NCBI GenBank assembly: GCA_965237595.1
Contig: CBDEFY010000007.1
Coordinates: 620,001-684,000 of the forward strand
Origin: UBA9611 sp965237595
Lineage (GTDB): Bacteria; Chloroflexota; Dehalococcoidia; Lucifugimonadales; UBA3495
Direction: 5' to 3'
DNA length: 64,000 bases
The translations under genes and the position numbers were made by a program. Every line of letters begins with the position of its first letter. The stretch's first letter is position 1. The notes beneath the pieces are model-generated. The model saw only the letters and a list, made by a program, of their open reading frames with translations, ran no database searches and was not told where the DNA came from. Shown here one piece after another: positions 18,103-26,712 of this stretch.

Positions 18103-19025
18103 TCAGTCCAGCGATACCTTCAGGACGCGGGTCTCAACACCCGTCTCCGGGTCGAGCTCAGCGCGCTCCACGGCCTCGACCTTTAACACCCCATCGGTCG
18201 CCAACAGGGTTGTTCGCAGCGGGTTGGGCTCGCGGAGGCGAAGCCAGACATCCATGCCGTCTCTCCGGGCGTTGGCGACCATGCGGAGCAGATGGAACTG
18301 GGGGTTTCCCGCAGGGCGTCGACGAAATCGACCAGGTTCTTGATTGCGCCCGTTGTCTCGACGACCAGTTTCACGGCGCCTTCGTAATTCTCAGCATCAG
18401 CCGCGCCTTCGCCGATTGCCGGGTCTTGGTCTATGCCAGAAGGTTTCTTGGGTCCAGCCTTGGATTTCTTTCCGGCATCGGCGGATGTTTCTTGGGTGAA
18501 TTCTCCGTTGGATTTCCCAACCGTCTCTTCCCGTTCGCCCGTCTCTGACGGTTCGTCAAGGAAGGACATGTCCGGCTCAGAGGGCCTTGGGCGGGCCGCA
18601 ACGGAATTGGACTGGCTTCGGTTTATGCGCCGCAGCACTGCCTTCACCCTGGCGGCGAGCTCGTTGGTGGAGAACGGTTTGGTGATATAGTCATCCGCGC
18701 CCATCTCAAGTCCGCGGACCTTATCCTCGTCGCGGCCCTCGCCGGTGACCATAATTATTGGCACCTGAGAAGTTTCCCGAATCTTCTGGCAGGTGATGAA
18801 CCCATCCATATTCGGAAGCATGATGTCCAGCAGAACCAGCGACGGGGAGGTGTCGGGCAACATTTTCAGGGCCTCTTCGCCGCTGCCGGCGCAGGCTACC
18901 AAGAATCCCTCTTCTTCCAAAACAAAGCGTTCTAGGCGTGATGTTCGCTCATCGTCCTCGACGACGAGAATCATGTTGCCGTCTGGGCCTCGTACACCAA
19001 CCGCTTCGGTGCTGTCCGTCGCCAT
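18103..19025 (-). pseudogene. Response regulator heading the pilus operon, frameshifted in its C-terminal domain
   Basis: From the ATG at 19025 (GGAGG 11 nt upstream) there is a complete REC domain: acidic pocket Glu23/Asp24/Asp25, phosphoacceptor Asp67, Thr94 and Lys116. A charged linker of about 90 residues follows, then a C-terminal domain of unknown type. At about 18303 a run of five C's breaks the frame. Adding one C continues it as QFHLLRMVANARRDGMDVWL and ends in LKVSLD at 18103. The unshifted frame ends in low-quality sequence at 18183. No DNA-binding domain is recognisable, so it may act through protein contacts on the pilus machine. Confidence 0.65.
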
Positions 19026-19243
19026 GCCGCAGAATGCCTCCAAGATAATGGGTTAGATTCGATGCTAGCATGGGCCTGCCTTAAAAGAGAGCCGCTCTAC
19101 ATTCTGGGCGAAGGGTGGCGGCGCTGCGAAATCGCACGACTGAGAGACCCTTTTTTGGCGGGGTATTGCCTAGCCACGATTAGGCCTATAGAATGATGAA
19201 TTGTTGCGTGCTAACCAACCGATACAATTAGGAGGACAGGTGA

Positions 19244-19612
19244 TTGGATGTACTAGGTTGTCATCTCTTGTTGGAACTGAGGGACTGTAACTCCGGACTA
19301 CTCAACGACCTCTCTTATGTTCGCCGGGCGATGTTAGAGACGGCCCAGAACGTAGGCGCCACCGTCGTCGGCGAATCTTTCCACCACTTCTCACCACAGG
19401 GCGTCACCGGAATCTTGGCTATTGCCGAGTCCCATATATCCATCCACACCTGGCCCGAGTACGGCTATGCGGCTGCGGATATTTTCTCTTGCGGAACGTC
19501 GTTCCGGCCCAGGGAGGCGGCCACCAAGCTGGCTGAGGCACTGGAATGCCGTGACCCGGAGATTCAAGAGATTCAGAGAGGCCTGACGGTCCGGGAGGCC
19601 GTGGGACTCTAA
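19244..19612 (+). CDS. speD: S-adenosylmethionine decarboxylase proenzyme
   Basis: It supplies decarboxylated SAM, the aminopropyl donor for polyamines. At 122 aa it is a class 1B (SpeH-type) enzyme. The self-cleavage site is Glu62-Ser63 in AESHISIHTWPE, giving a pyruvoyl group on Ser63; His68 and Cys83 are the usual processing and catalytic partners. The TTG start lies after AGGAGG at 19230-19235. It precedes the aminopropyltransferase by 18 nt. Confidence 0.95.
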   Translation: MDVLGCHLLLELRDCNSGLLNDLSYVRRAMLETAQNVGATVVGESFHHFSPQGVTGILAIAESHISIHTWPEYGYAAADIFSCGTSFRPREAATKLAEALECRDPEIQEIQRGLTVREAVGL

Positions 19613-19630
19613 ACGGGTCCGCAGTTCAAG

Positions 19631-20542
19631 ATGGACATGGCCGGCCACTGGTTTATCGAGAGTGTCCACCCGGACTTGTCCGTGATGCTCAAGGTGCGTA
19701 AGGTCTACTACACCGGCCAGACGGCCTACCAAAGGGTCGAAGTCTTGGACTCGGAACTCTTCGGCCGCAGCCTGGTCCTAGACGGTAAGACCCAGTCTAC
19801 GGAACGGGATGAGCACATCTACCACGAGACACTGGTGCACCCAGCTATGCTCTGCCATCCAGAACCCAAGCACGTCTTCATCGGCGGTGGTGGAGAAGGG
19901 GGCACTCTCCGCGAGGTATTGGCCCATAAATCCGTGGCAAGGGCCACCATGGTCGATCTGGACCCGGAGGTGGTGGAGCTCTGCCGCAAATACCTACCCA
20001 ATCACCACCAGGGCAGCTTCGATGACCCCAGGACCGTGCTGATTCATGAAGACGCCCGGGGCTACCTGGCAAAAACTTCCGATTCCTACGACGCAATCAT
20101 CCTAGACTTGGTTGACCCCTTGGAAGGCGGCACCGCCGCCCTGCTCTACACCCAGGAGTTCTATTCCATCGCCAAAGCCCGGCTCAATCCCGGTGGTGTG
20201 CTGGTGACACAGTCCGGCCCGGCCGGGTTACTAAGCTTCACCGAGTGTTTCACCACCATCTTCAACACCCTGAGCACTCTTTTCGACCACACCAAGGCCG
20301 CCCAGGCGCATATCCCGGCCTTCGAGACCCTGTGGGGTTTCACCATCGCTTCGGACACGCCTTTTCCTCGGGTTTCGGAGGAGGGTATCGACGCCGCGGT
20401 GGCCCGGCGGTTGTCCAAGCTGCTGAAGTACTATGACGGCGAAAGCCACAGCAACATGTGCGCTCTCCCCCGGTTCCTCCGGGAGGGCCTCAAGAACGAA
20501 AAACGAGTAAACCGCGACGCCGACCCGGTCGTCATGCTCTGA
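19631..20542 (+). CDS. speE: Aminopropyltransferase, thermospermine-synthase-like
   Basis: This is a 303-aa member of the spermidine synthase family. The dcSAM-binding loop reads GGGGEGG (85-91) rather than the GGGDGG usual in spermidine synthases. The active-site segment reads DLVDPLEGG (159-167) followed by LLYTQEFY, which resembles plant ACL5-type thermospermine synthases more than the DSSDPVGP pattern of SpeE. The product may therefore be thermospermine or another longer polyamine. It forms an operon with speD and ends at a perfect hairpin. Family certain, product inferred. Confidence 0.88.
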   Translation: MDMAGHWFIESVHPDLSVMLKVRKVYYTGQTAYQRVEVLDSELFGRSLVLDGKTQSTERDEHIYHETLVHPAMLCHPEPKHVFIGGGGEGGTLREVLAHKSVARATMVDLDPEVVELCRKYLPNHHQGSFDDPRTVLIHEDARGYLAKTSDSYDAIILDLVDPLEGGTAALLYTQEFYSIAKARLNPGGVLVTQSGPAGLLSFTECFTTIFNTLSTLFDHTKAAQAHIPAFETLWGFTIASDTPFPRVSEEGIDAAVARRLSKLLKYYDGESHSNMCALPRFLREGLKNEKRVNRDADPVVML

Positions 20543-20558
20543 AGCGGGCGGCTTGTGC

Positions 20559-20601
20559 GAAAGACGTAGGGGCACGGCAATGCCGTGCCCCTACGTCTTT
20601 C
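20559..20601. terminator. Perfect 20-bp inverted repeat between convergent genes
   Basis: Arms at 20559-20578 and 20582-20601 pair perfectly around a 3-nt loop (AAT). The core is GTAGGGGCACGGC and its complement. It lies between the ends of speE (+) and the DapA-MfnB fusion (-) and can stop transcription from both sides. The ends GAAAGACG and CGTCTTTC give a short A/T flank but no long U-run. Such GTAGGGGC palindromes also occur as dispersed small repeats in many bacterial genomes, so it may be a mobile palindromic unit. Confidence 0.6.
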
Positions 20602-20633
20602 ACGAGGATATTCCGTCCGGTCCCAGTAACCGG

Positions 20634-22655
20634 TTACGGCCGGATTAGCACGCGGGTGGTGCCGTCCGGGTCGGAGCGCTTGGTGAGGACTTCGTGCCCA
20701 GCCTGCTCGGCCCACAGGGTGACGTCGTAGATGTTCAGGGCGTCGGCCAAGATGGCTTCGACGAAGGACTCTTTGTCCATGTCCACCTGCCTAGTCAGGG
20801 CGGCGATGACACCGGCGCAACTCTTGCCCCGGCCGTCGATGACCACCCAGCCGCCGGCGCCGTTGCCGGTCACCGGCACGTCCTCGCTGTGGTAAACATC
20901 CACCTCGCCGCTCTTTCTGAGATCAAGTTGACGTTTGAACTCGGCCACCGCCTCCCAGGCCACGGCCCGGTTTCGTTCTCCGTTGCCGCAGACCGCGCCC
21001 CTGACTCCCACGATGTCCGGATTGATCCGGGCCAGTTCGTCCAGGTCGGCAATCTTCAGGTGCCCGGACAGCGCCGTGCTCATGCCCAACTGCTTGCCCT
21101 TGAGCACGATGTCCTTCAATACGCTCTCCGACATGAAGTCGAAGAGGTTGCGCCCGTCCTTGGTCAGCGTGTCGATAAGGAACCCGTCGCACTGGCCGTC
21201 TTTGGCCAAGTCGACCATACACATGGGGTCAAGGCCGTTTTCGAAGAGCTCGTTGTCGGCGAAAACCGAGCCGACCAATTTGGTGTTGAAGCCTTCCAGG
21301 GCCATCCGGGACTGGCGGAGGACCTCCACGGCCTGGCCGTACTGCGCCTCTTGAAAGCCGACCTTCACGGAAGTGGCGTCCATTAGAGCCGCGGCATAAA
21401 CGGCCATGGCCACGGTGCCGGGCTGGTTGGGGACCACTCCCAGGGTCACGCTGACGTGTTTCTCCACCGGCATGATGCCGCGCACCGCGCGTACGATGTT
21501 GGGATGCCCGGAGCCGACCAAGGCCTCCTGCAGGTTTTTAACGTCGACCACGTCGGCGCCGCCCTGCTCGGCCTCCATCGCCTCTTCCATATTCTGGACG
21601 CTGACCATGAGCAGCATTCCGGAGGCGAAGTTGTTGTTGCCGTCCAGCCATGAGCCCCGGGACTGGGCGGGGACAGCAGGGGCGGGCTTGGGCTTCAGGG
21701 GCTCAAGTTCTTCTCTCAGTTGCGACTTTTCCACGGGCGATAGGTCGAAAAGTGGGGGCCGCACCGACCCGGCCGACAGTCCCATGAGCTCGGCCCAGTG
21801 CTTGACCATCGATACGGGCAGAGCGCCATTGAACTTGGTCTGGGTCTTGGTCCACCAAGTGTCTGAGAGTTCCTTCAGCCGGCGCAGGCGGGTTTCGTAG
21901 AACGCCTCGTCGAGGTTGCCCTTACAGGCCCGGTCGATCCACTGGACGTAGTTGTTGGCGCCGGGCACGTCGAAACGCCAGTCCGAGGTGCTGGCGAACA
22001 TGACCTGCTGGTGAATGCCCAACTCCTCGCCCTTGAAATAGATCCACTCGTCGGGGGTGCTGATGACATAGTCCTTCCCCAGCGAGAAGTGGGTCTCTAT
22101 GGATATCTGCTGGTTGAAGCTGGCCTCTTTCACCCCGACCACGTTTGGGATGTTGCACAGTTGTCCCAGTCCGTAGGGGCTCATGATGATGCCGAATTGG
22201 GGCGAGTTGTAGAACATTATGGCCAGGTTGGTGTTGTCGGCCAGCAGCCGCACGTACTCCACCACTTGGTCCTCCGTCTTGGTGACCATGTAGGGGGGTG
22301 CGACAATCAAAAGGTCGAAATCCTTATCCTCGGCGTGCTGGGCCAACGAAATCATCTCGGCGGCCGAAGTGTGGGTGACGTGGGCGCCGATGGGCCAACT
22401 GCCTGCAGCCTCCTCGGCAACGGCGTCCATCACCTCGATCCGCTCTTCGTGGGTCAGGCTCCAAAACTCGCCAATGTTCCAGGTGCAGCCGGCGCCGGTT
22501 GTGCCGAGACTGCGTATGTGGCGGATGTTCCGCTTCATGCCTTCCGTGTCGATGCGGTTATCCGGTGTGAAGGGCGTGACCAAAGTGGTCCAATGTCCCT
22601 TGAGCGTCTCCCAAGCCCAATCTTGGGCCTCATGTTTCTTGTAGCCAGTCATCAC
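20634..22655 (-). CDS. Three-domain fusion: DapA-like aldolase + MfnB-like synthase + TusA-like domain
   Basis: Residues 1-320 are a DHDPS/N-acetylneuraminate-lyase-type Schiff-base aldolase: LVTPFTPDNRID, TTGAG (52-56), catalytic-type Tyr149 in FYNSP and Lys176 in GVKEAS. After a Pro/Ala linker, residues 347-590 match MfnB (UPF0264), which makes 4-(hydroxymethyl)-2-furancarboxaldehyde phosphate from two glyceraldehyde-3-phosphates: GGADVVDVKN with Lys373, KVGF with Lys431, LIDTLTKDGRNLFDFM, VRGAVC. Residues 601-673 (VVIDGRGKSCAGVIAAL, ending GHEVLTKR and RVLIRP) resemble TusA but with SCAG in place of CPxP. It lies 83 nt downstream of acsA. Domain calls rest on motifs; the pathway is unknown. 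Confidence 0.7.
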   Translation of the reverse strand: MMTGYKKHEAQDWAWETLKGHWTTLVTPFTPDNRIDTEGMKRNIRHIRSLGTTGAGCTWNIGEFWSLTHEERIEVMDAVAEEAAGSWPIGAHVTHTSAAEMISLAQHAEDKDFDLLIVAPPYMVTKTEDQVVEYVRLLADNTNLAIMFYNSPQFGIIMSPYGLGQLCNIPNVVGVKEASFNQQISIETHFSLGKDYVISTPDEWIYFKGEELGIHQQVMFASTSDWRFDVPGANNYVQWIDRACKGNLDEAFYETRLRRLKELSDTWWTKTQTKFNGALPVSMVKHWAELMGLSAGSVRPPLFDLSPVEKSQLREELEPLKPKPAPAVPAQSRGSWLDGNNNFASGMLLMVSVQNMEEAMEAEQGGADVVDVKNLQEALVGSGHPNIVRAVRGIMPVEKHVSVTLGVVPNQPGTVAMAVYAAALMDATSVKVGFQEAQYGQAVEVLRQSRMALEGFNTKLVGSVFADNELFENGLDPMCMVDLAKDGQCDGFLIDTLTKDGRNLFDFMSESVLKDIVLKGKQLGMSTALSGHLKIADLDELARINPDIVGVRGAVCGNGERNRAVAWEAVAEFKRQLDLRKSGEVDVYHSEDVPVTGNGAGGWVVIDGRGKSCAGVIAALTRQVDMDKESFVEAILADALNIYDVTLWAEQAGHEVLTKRSDPDGTTRVLIRP

Positions 22656-22701
22656 GTCCGCCCTCCATCAGAGAATAATCAGATTGTCTACTGCGGTGAA
22701 A

Positions 22702-22721
22702 GGGCGGCAGTCCTGCCGCCC
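22702..22721 (-). terminator. Hairpin downstream of acsA
   Basis: GGGCGGCAG (22702-22710) and CTGCCGCCC (22713-22721) pair around 2 nt. On the minus strand only TTT follows the stem, so termination may be partial, allowing read-through into the DapA-MfnB fusion gene. Confidence 0.45.
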
Positions 22722-22738
22722 CGGAGTCTCTCGAGCTG

Positions 22739-24712
22739 CTATTCTTCGTCGCCGTATTGTTCCTTGAGGGAGTCTACCACCGCCGGGTCGGCGAGTGTGG
22801 TGGTGTCGCCCAGCGCCCGGCCTTCCGCCACGTCCCGGAGGAGCCGGCGCATAATCTTGCCGCTGCGGGTCTTGGGCAACTCGGCGGCGAAATAGATGTC
22901 GTCGGGCCGCGCCATTGCGCCAATCTTGGTAGCGACGTGGGCCTTCAACTCGGTGATTACCTCATCGGACATGGCCACACTGTCCTTCAGGGTGACGAAG
23001 GCGACCACCGCCTGGCCCTTAATCTTGTGGGCCTTGCCGATGCAGGCTGCCTCGGCGACCTTGGCGTTGTCCACCAAGGCGCTCTCCACCTCCATGGTGC
23101 CGATGCGGTGGCCGGAGACGTTGATTACATCGTCCACCCGGCCCAGCAGCCAGAAGAATCCGTCTTCGTCCAGCTTGGCGCCGTCGGCGGTGAAATAGAT
23201 GTCCGGATAGCGCGACCAGTACTGCTCAACGTACCGTTCCGGGTCGCCGTAGATGGTGCGTAGCATGGACGGCCAAGGCTTCTTGATGGTCAGGTAGCCG
23301 CCGCCTCCGGGGCCCACCGGGTTGCCTTGTTCGTCCAGTACCTCCGCGTCGATGCCTGGGAAGGCGCGGGTGGCTGAGCCGGGTTTCAGGGTTGTTATTC
23401 CCGGCAGGGGGGAAATCAGGATGCTGCCGGTCTCGGTCTGCCACCAAGTGTCCACCACGGGACATCTGCCGCCGCCGATGTTCTGGTGGTACCAGACCCA
23501 GGCCTCCGGATTGATGGGTTCGCCCACGGTGCCCAGAAGCCGGAGGGTCGTGAGGTCGTGTTTCTGGGGATAGCCTTCACCCCAGCGCATGAAGGTGCGG
23601 ATCGCCGTGGGCGCGGTGTAGAGGATGGTCACACCGTACTTGGCGACGATGGCCCAGAACCGGTCCCGGTCAGGGTGGTCTGGTGAGCCTTCGTACATCA
23701 CCGATGTGGCGCCGTTGGCCAACGGGCCGTAGACGATATAGCTGTGGCCGGTCACCCAACCGATGTCTGCGGTGCACCAGTAGGTGTCGTTCTCTTTGAT
23801 GTCGAAAATCCATTTGAAGGTGGCGTAGGTGCCCAGCAGGTATCCGGCCGTGGTGTGGACGATGCCCTTGGGCTTGCCGGTGGTGCCGCTGGTGTACAAC
23901 AGGTAGAGCATGTCCTCGCTGTCCATCTGTTCCGGCTCACAGGTGAGGGGCTGGCCCTCCATCAAGTCGTGCCACCAGATATCCCGGCCATCCACCATCT
24001 TGTCGTCGGCGCTCTCGGTGCGCCGCAGCACCACCACTTTCTCAACGCTGGGCGCGCCGCCCTCTTCGCCGTTCGCTTTTTTTAATGAGTCGTCGGCGTT
24101 CTGTTTCAGGGGCACGATGCCGCCGCGCCGGTAGCCGCCGTCAGCGGTGATTAATACCTTGGTCTCGGAGTCGTTCATACGGTCGCGCAGGGACTCGGCG
24201 CTGAACCCGCCGAACACTACGCTGTGGGCGGCTCCGATGCGGGCGCAGGCCAGCATGGCGATGGGCAGCTCCGGGACCATGGGGAGGTAGATGGTCACCC
24301 GGTCGCCCTTCTTCACTCCCAAGCTCTTGAGACCGTTGGCGAATTGGCAGACCTCGCGGTATAAGTCCCAATAGGTATAGACCCGGCGGTCTCCCGGTTC
24401 ACCCTCCCAGACGATGGCCGCCTTGTTGCGGCGGCTGGTGGTCAGGTGCCGGTCCAGGCAATTGTAGGAAACATTGAGCTTGCCACCGACGAACCACTTG
24501 GCATGGGGCGGATTCCACTCCAACACTGTGTCCCATTTCTTGGACCAGTCCAGTTCTTCAGCGAACTTCGCCCAGAAGGCTTCCGGGTCGCGTTTGGCTT
24601 CTTCGTAAACGTTGGGGTCGGCGATGTTGGCTTGTGCTTTGAACGCCTCGGGAGGAGGAAAAGTCCGGTCCTCTTGGAGCAGGGCATCGAATCTTCCGGA
24701 ATCTTCAACCAC
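22739..24712 (-). CDS. acsA: Acetyl-CoA synthetase
   Basis: It activates acetate with ATP and CoA. At 657 aa it is full length for the ANL superfamily enzyme. Motifs in order are YTSGTTGKPKGIVHT (A3), WWQTETGS (A5), the adenylate-binding YFTADGAKLDEDG region, and the C-terminal SGKIMRRLLRDVA segment whose Lys is the usual acetylation-controlled residue. The GTG start is chosen because upstream sequence leaves the homologous region. A divergent MFS gene lies beyond a 189-nt gap. Confidence 0.95.
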   Translation of the reverse strand: MVEDSGRFDALLQEDRTFPPPEAFKAQANIADPNVYEEAKRDPEAFWAKFAEELDWSKKWDTVLEWNPPHAKWFVGGKLNVSYNCLDRHLTTSRRNKAAIVWEGEPGDRRVYTYWDLYREVCQFANGLKSLGVKKGDRVTIYLPMVPELPIAMLACARIGAAHSVVFGGFSAESLRDRMNDSETKVLITADGGYRRGGIVPLKQNADDSLKKANGEEGGAPSVEKVVVLRRTESADDKMVDGRDIWWHDLMEGQPLTCEPEQMDSEDMLYLLYTSGTTGKPKGIVHTTAGYLLGTYATFKWIFDIKENDTYWCTADIGWVTGHSYIVYGPLANGATSVMYEGSPDHPDRDRFWAIVAKYGVTILYTAPTAIRTFMRWGEGYPQKHDLTTLRLLGTVGEPINPEAWVWYHQNIGGGRCPVVDTWWQTETGSILISPLPGITTLKPGSATRAFPGIDAEVLDEQGNPVGPGGGGYLTIKKPWPSMLRTIYGDPERYVEQYWSRYPDIYFTADGAKLDEDGFFWLLGRVDDVINVSGHRIGTMEVESALVDNAKVAEAACIGKAHKIKGQAVVAFVTLKDSVAMSDEVITELKAHVATKIGAMARPDDIYFAAELPKTRSGKIMRRLLRDVAEGRALGDTTTLADPAVVDSLKEQYGDEE

Positions 24713-24813
24713 TTGGGGGCCTCCTGGGCGGTTTGAACGCGTTCGTGGGCGTATTCGATGACTGGGAAAAGGGCCCGTCTGCCCACCGGTTTGCAGGCTA
24801 ATACATCACCGGA

Positions 24814-24842
24814 TTTTTAACACAAGCTGCAGGTCATTGCAA
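24814..24842 (-). promoter_or_regulatory. Possible acsA promoter
   Basis: On the minus strand TTGCAA (24842-24837), a 17-bp spacer and TAAAAA (24819-24814) lie about 100 nt before acsA. Each box matches 4 of 6 consensus positions. Confidence 0.35.
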
Positions 24843-24901
24843 TCGGAAACGGCGATCAAGCGTATCGACTTTCAAACAAGATGGCTTAGAATTCGGTACT
24901 T

Positions 24902-26395
24902 ATGAGTTCCCCCCCGGAACAACCCTCACAAACAGCCGCTGAATCCGCGCTCACTCCCTGGGCTAGAACCCTGGTGGCCACCGCTGCGGGCCTGGGCATG
25001 TTCTTGGCCACTTTGGACATCGCCGTAAACGTGGCCTTGCCGGCGATGACCGAGGACCTGGACGCCGACCTACAGAGTATCCAGTGGGTGATTGTCGTCT
25101 TCATCGCTACCCGTGCCGCATTGGTCCTGGGAGCCGGTAGTTTCGCTGACCGGTTCGGCCTAAGGACGGTGTACATCGTTGGCGCGTCGACGTATCTGGC
25201 GGCCATGTTCTGCATCGCCTTCTCCCCCAGTTTGGAGCCGGTGGTGGGGTTCCGGGTGTTGCAGGCGCTGGGCACAGGTTGTCTCTACGCCGTATCGCCG
25301 GCCATCGCCGCCAGCATATTCCCAAGACACCGGCGCGGCTTGAGCATGGGGTTCACCGCAGGGAGCCAGGCCCTCGGCATGTTGGCGGGCACCATAGGGG
25401 CGGGATTGTTGGTGCGGTGGCTCGGTTGGGAGTGGGTCTTCCTGGGCCGGACGCCCTTTGCCGTGATTGCCATCGTTCTGGGGGTCTGGTTCTTGAAGCG
25501 TCGCCAGACCGGATCGGCCCAAGGCCCGTCCCCCGGTCCGGCTTTTGATATCGCCGGGGCGGGGACGCTGGCTGCCGGGGTTTTGTGCCTGATTATCGGC
25601 CTGAGATTGGGGCGGTCCATCGGGTGGGACTACCCGGCGGTGCTAGTCTTGCTACCACTGGCTCCCGTGTTTCTGGGCGCCTTCTGGCGGCTCGAGCGGA
25701 CGGCCCAGTGGCCGGTATTGCCCGGCCATCTGCTCCGGCTGCGGGGGTTCACCGTCTCCAGCCTAAGCATGTTCCTGGCCCACTTCGGCGTTTTCGTCAT
25801 CTGGTTCATCTTCCCCTTTTACGTGGTCGACTCTTTGGGCCGCGGGCCGCTTACCTTGGGGCTGGTTCTGGCCACCATGGCATTTTTGAACACGGGGTTT
25901 TCCGGGGCCGGAGGCTGGCTCTGCGACCGGGCGGGCACCCTGCCTGTGGGGTTCGCCGGGCTGCTGGTGATGGCTTCCGGGCTGCTCTACATGGGCTTTT
26001 GGGACAGCGGATCGAGCCTGGGCGAGGTAGCTTTGCGGATCGGGATAGTTGGGACCGGGTTGGGGCTGTTCCAGGCCGCCGCCTACTCGCTGATGATGGG
26101 CAGCGTGCCTTCCGAGAGGTTCGGCACCGCCGGGGCGGCCCTCTCCCTGGCTCAAGCCTGCGGAACGGTGCTGGCCGTGGCGGTGATGGGCGGGATCTTC
26201 GGTTGGCGCAGCGACCACCACCTGGCGGGACTGGCGGCGGGCGTAGACGGGGAAGGAGTAGCCTTCATCAAGGCGTTCAAAGAGGTTTTCTTGATCGGCT
26301 CGTCCATCGGCCTGCTCTCAGCGTTGGTGTTCTTGGCCAGCGGACGGAGCCAGGTGCGGTCGGCGCCGACCGCCGCCGGCGGGCGGATTAATTGA
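24902..26395 (+). CDS. MFS transporter, DHA2 (EmrB/QacA-like) drug efflux family
   Basis: This 497-aa integral membrane protein has about 14 hydrophobic helices. The N-terminal helix carries the DHA2 motif (ATLDIAVNVALPAM, the LDxTxVNVALP pattern), then FADRFGLRTVYIVG (motif A) and a motif-C-like stretch in helix 5 (GSQALGMLAGTIGAGLLV). It is likely a proton-driven exporter of hydrophobic compounds. The ATG is 189 nt from divergent acsA. No regulator is adjacent. Confidence 0.88.
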   Translation: MSSPPEQPSQTAAESALTPWARTLVATAAGLGMFLATLDIAVNVALPAMTEDLDADLQSIQWVIVVFIATRAALVLGAGSFADRFGLRTVYIVGASTYLAAMFCIAFSPSLEPVVGFRVLQALGTGCLYAVSPAIAASIFPRHRRGLSMGFTAGSQALGMLAGTIGAGLLVRWLGWEWVFLGRTPFAVIAIVLGVWFLKRRQTGSAQGPSPGPAFDIAGAGTLAAGVLCLIIGLRLGRSIGWDYPAVLVLLPLAPVFLGAFWRLERTAQWPVLPGHLLRLRGFTVSSLSMFLAHFGVFVIWFIFPFYVVDSLGRGPLTLGLVLATMAFLNTGFSGAGGWLCDRAGTLPVGFAGLLVMASGLLYMGFWDSGSSLGEVALRIGIVGTGLGLFQAAAYSLMMGSVPSERFGTAGAALSLAQACGTVLAVAVMGGIFGWRSDHHLAGLAAGVDGEGVAFIKAFKEVFLIGSSIGLLSALVFLASGRSQVRSAPTAAGGRIN

Positions 26396-26549
26396 CTCAG
26401 AGCCGGTGAGGCAGATCCGGTGTGATGCCGACGGTTTCCTGAAATGGTCTGATCGATGCTTCGGCCACGCCGTTTTCGTAGTGATGCGGAAGAACCGGGT
26501 GCGGCACGCAGGCGGATCAATATACGGAGATATTCTTGATGGGTGGGCG

Positions 26550-26712
26550 ATGAAGAAATCATTTGTAGTCACCGCAGCTTTAATGACATTGCTGTTGCTG
26601 GCGTGTGGGACATCGGTTGCTGAGGAGTCGGCTAGCGGGTCTATCAGCGATCTCCAAGATGTGGAACAACTCCGCACGTTGTTCGGCCAGGATGACGGTG
26701 AAATCCGCCTAG
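26550..26712 (+). pseudogene. 5' part of an IS-split selenocysteine-type lipoprotein gene
   Basis: These 54 codons start with a lipoprotein signal (MKKSFVVTAALMTLLLLACG, lipobox LLAC with Cys19) and a short Ser/Glu-rich linker, then DVEQLRTLFGQDDGEIRL leading into a thioredoxin-like strand. The gene is cut after CTA-G by an IS1182-family element. The rest is at 28193-28581; joining across one CTAG copy keeps the frame (Leu-Val-Leu-Leu-Leu). Without the joined part, the frame reads only a few IS-derived codons and stops. Confidence 0.8.
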
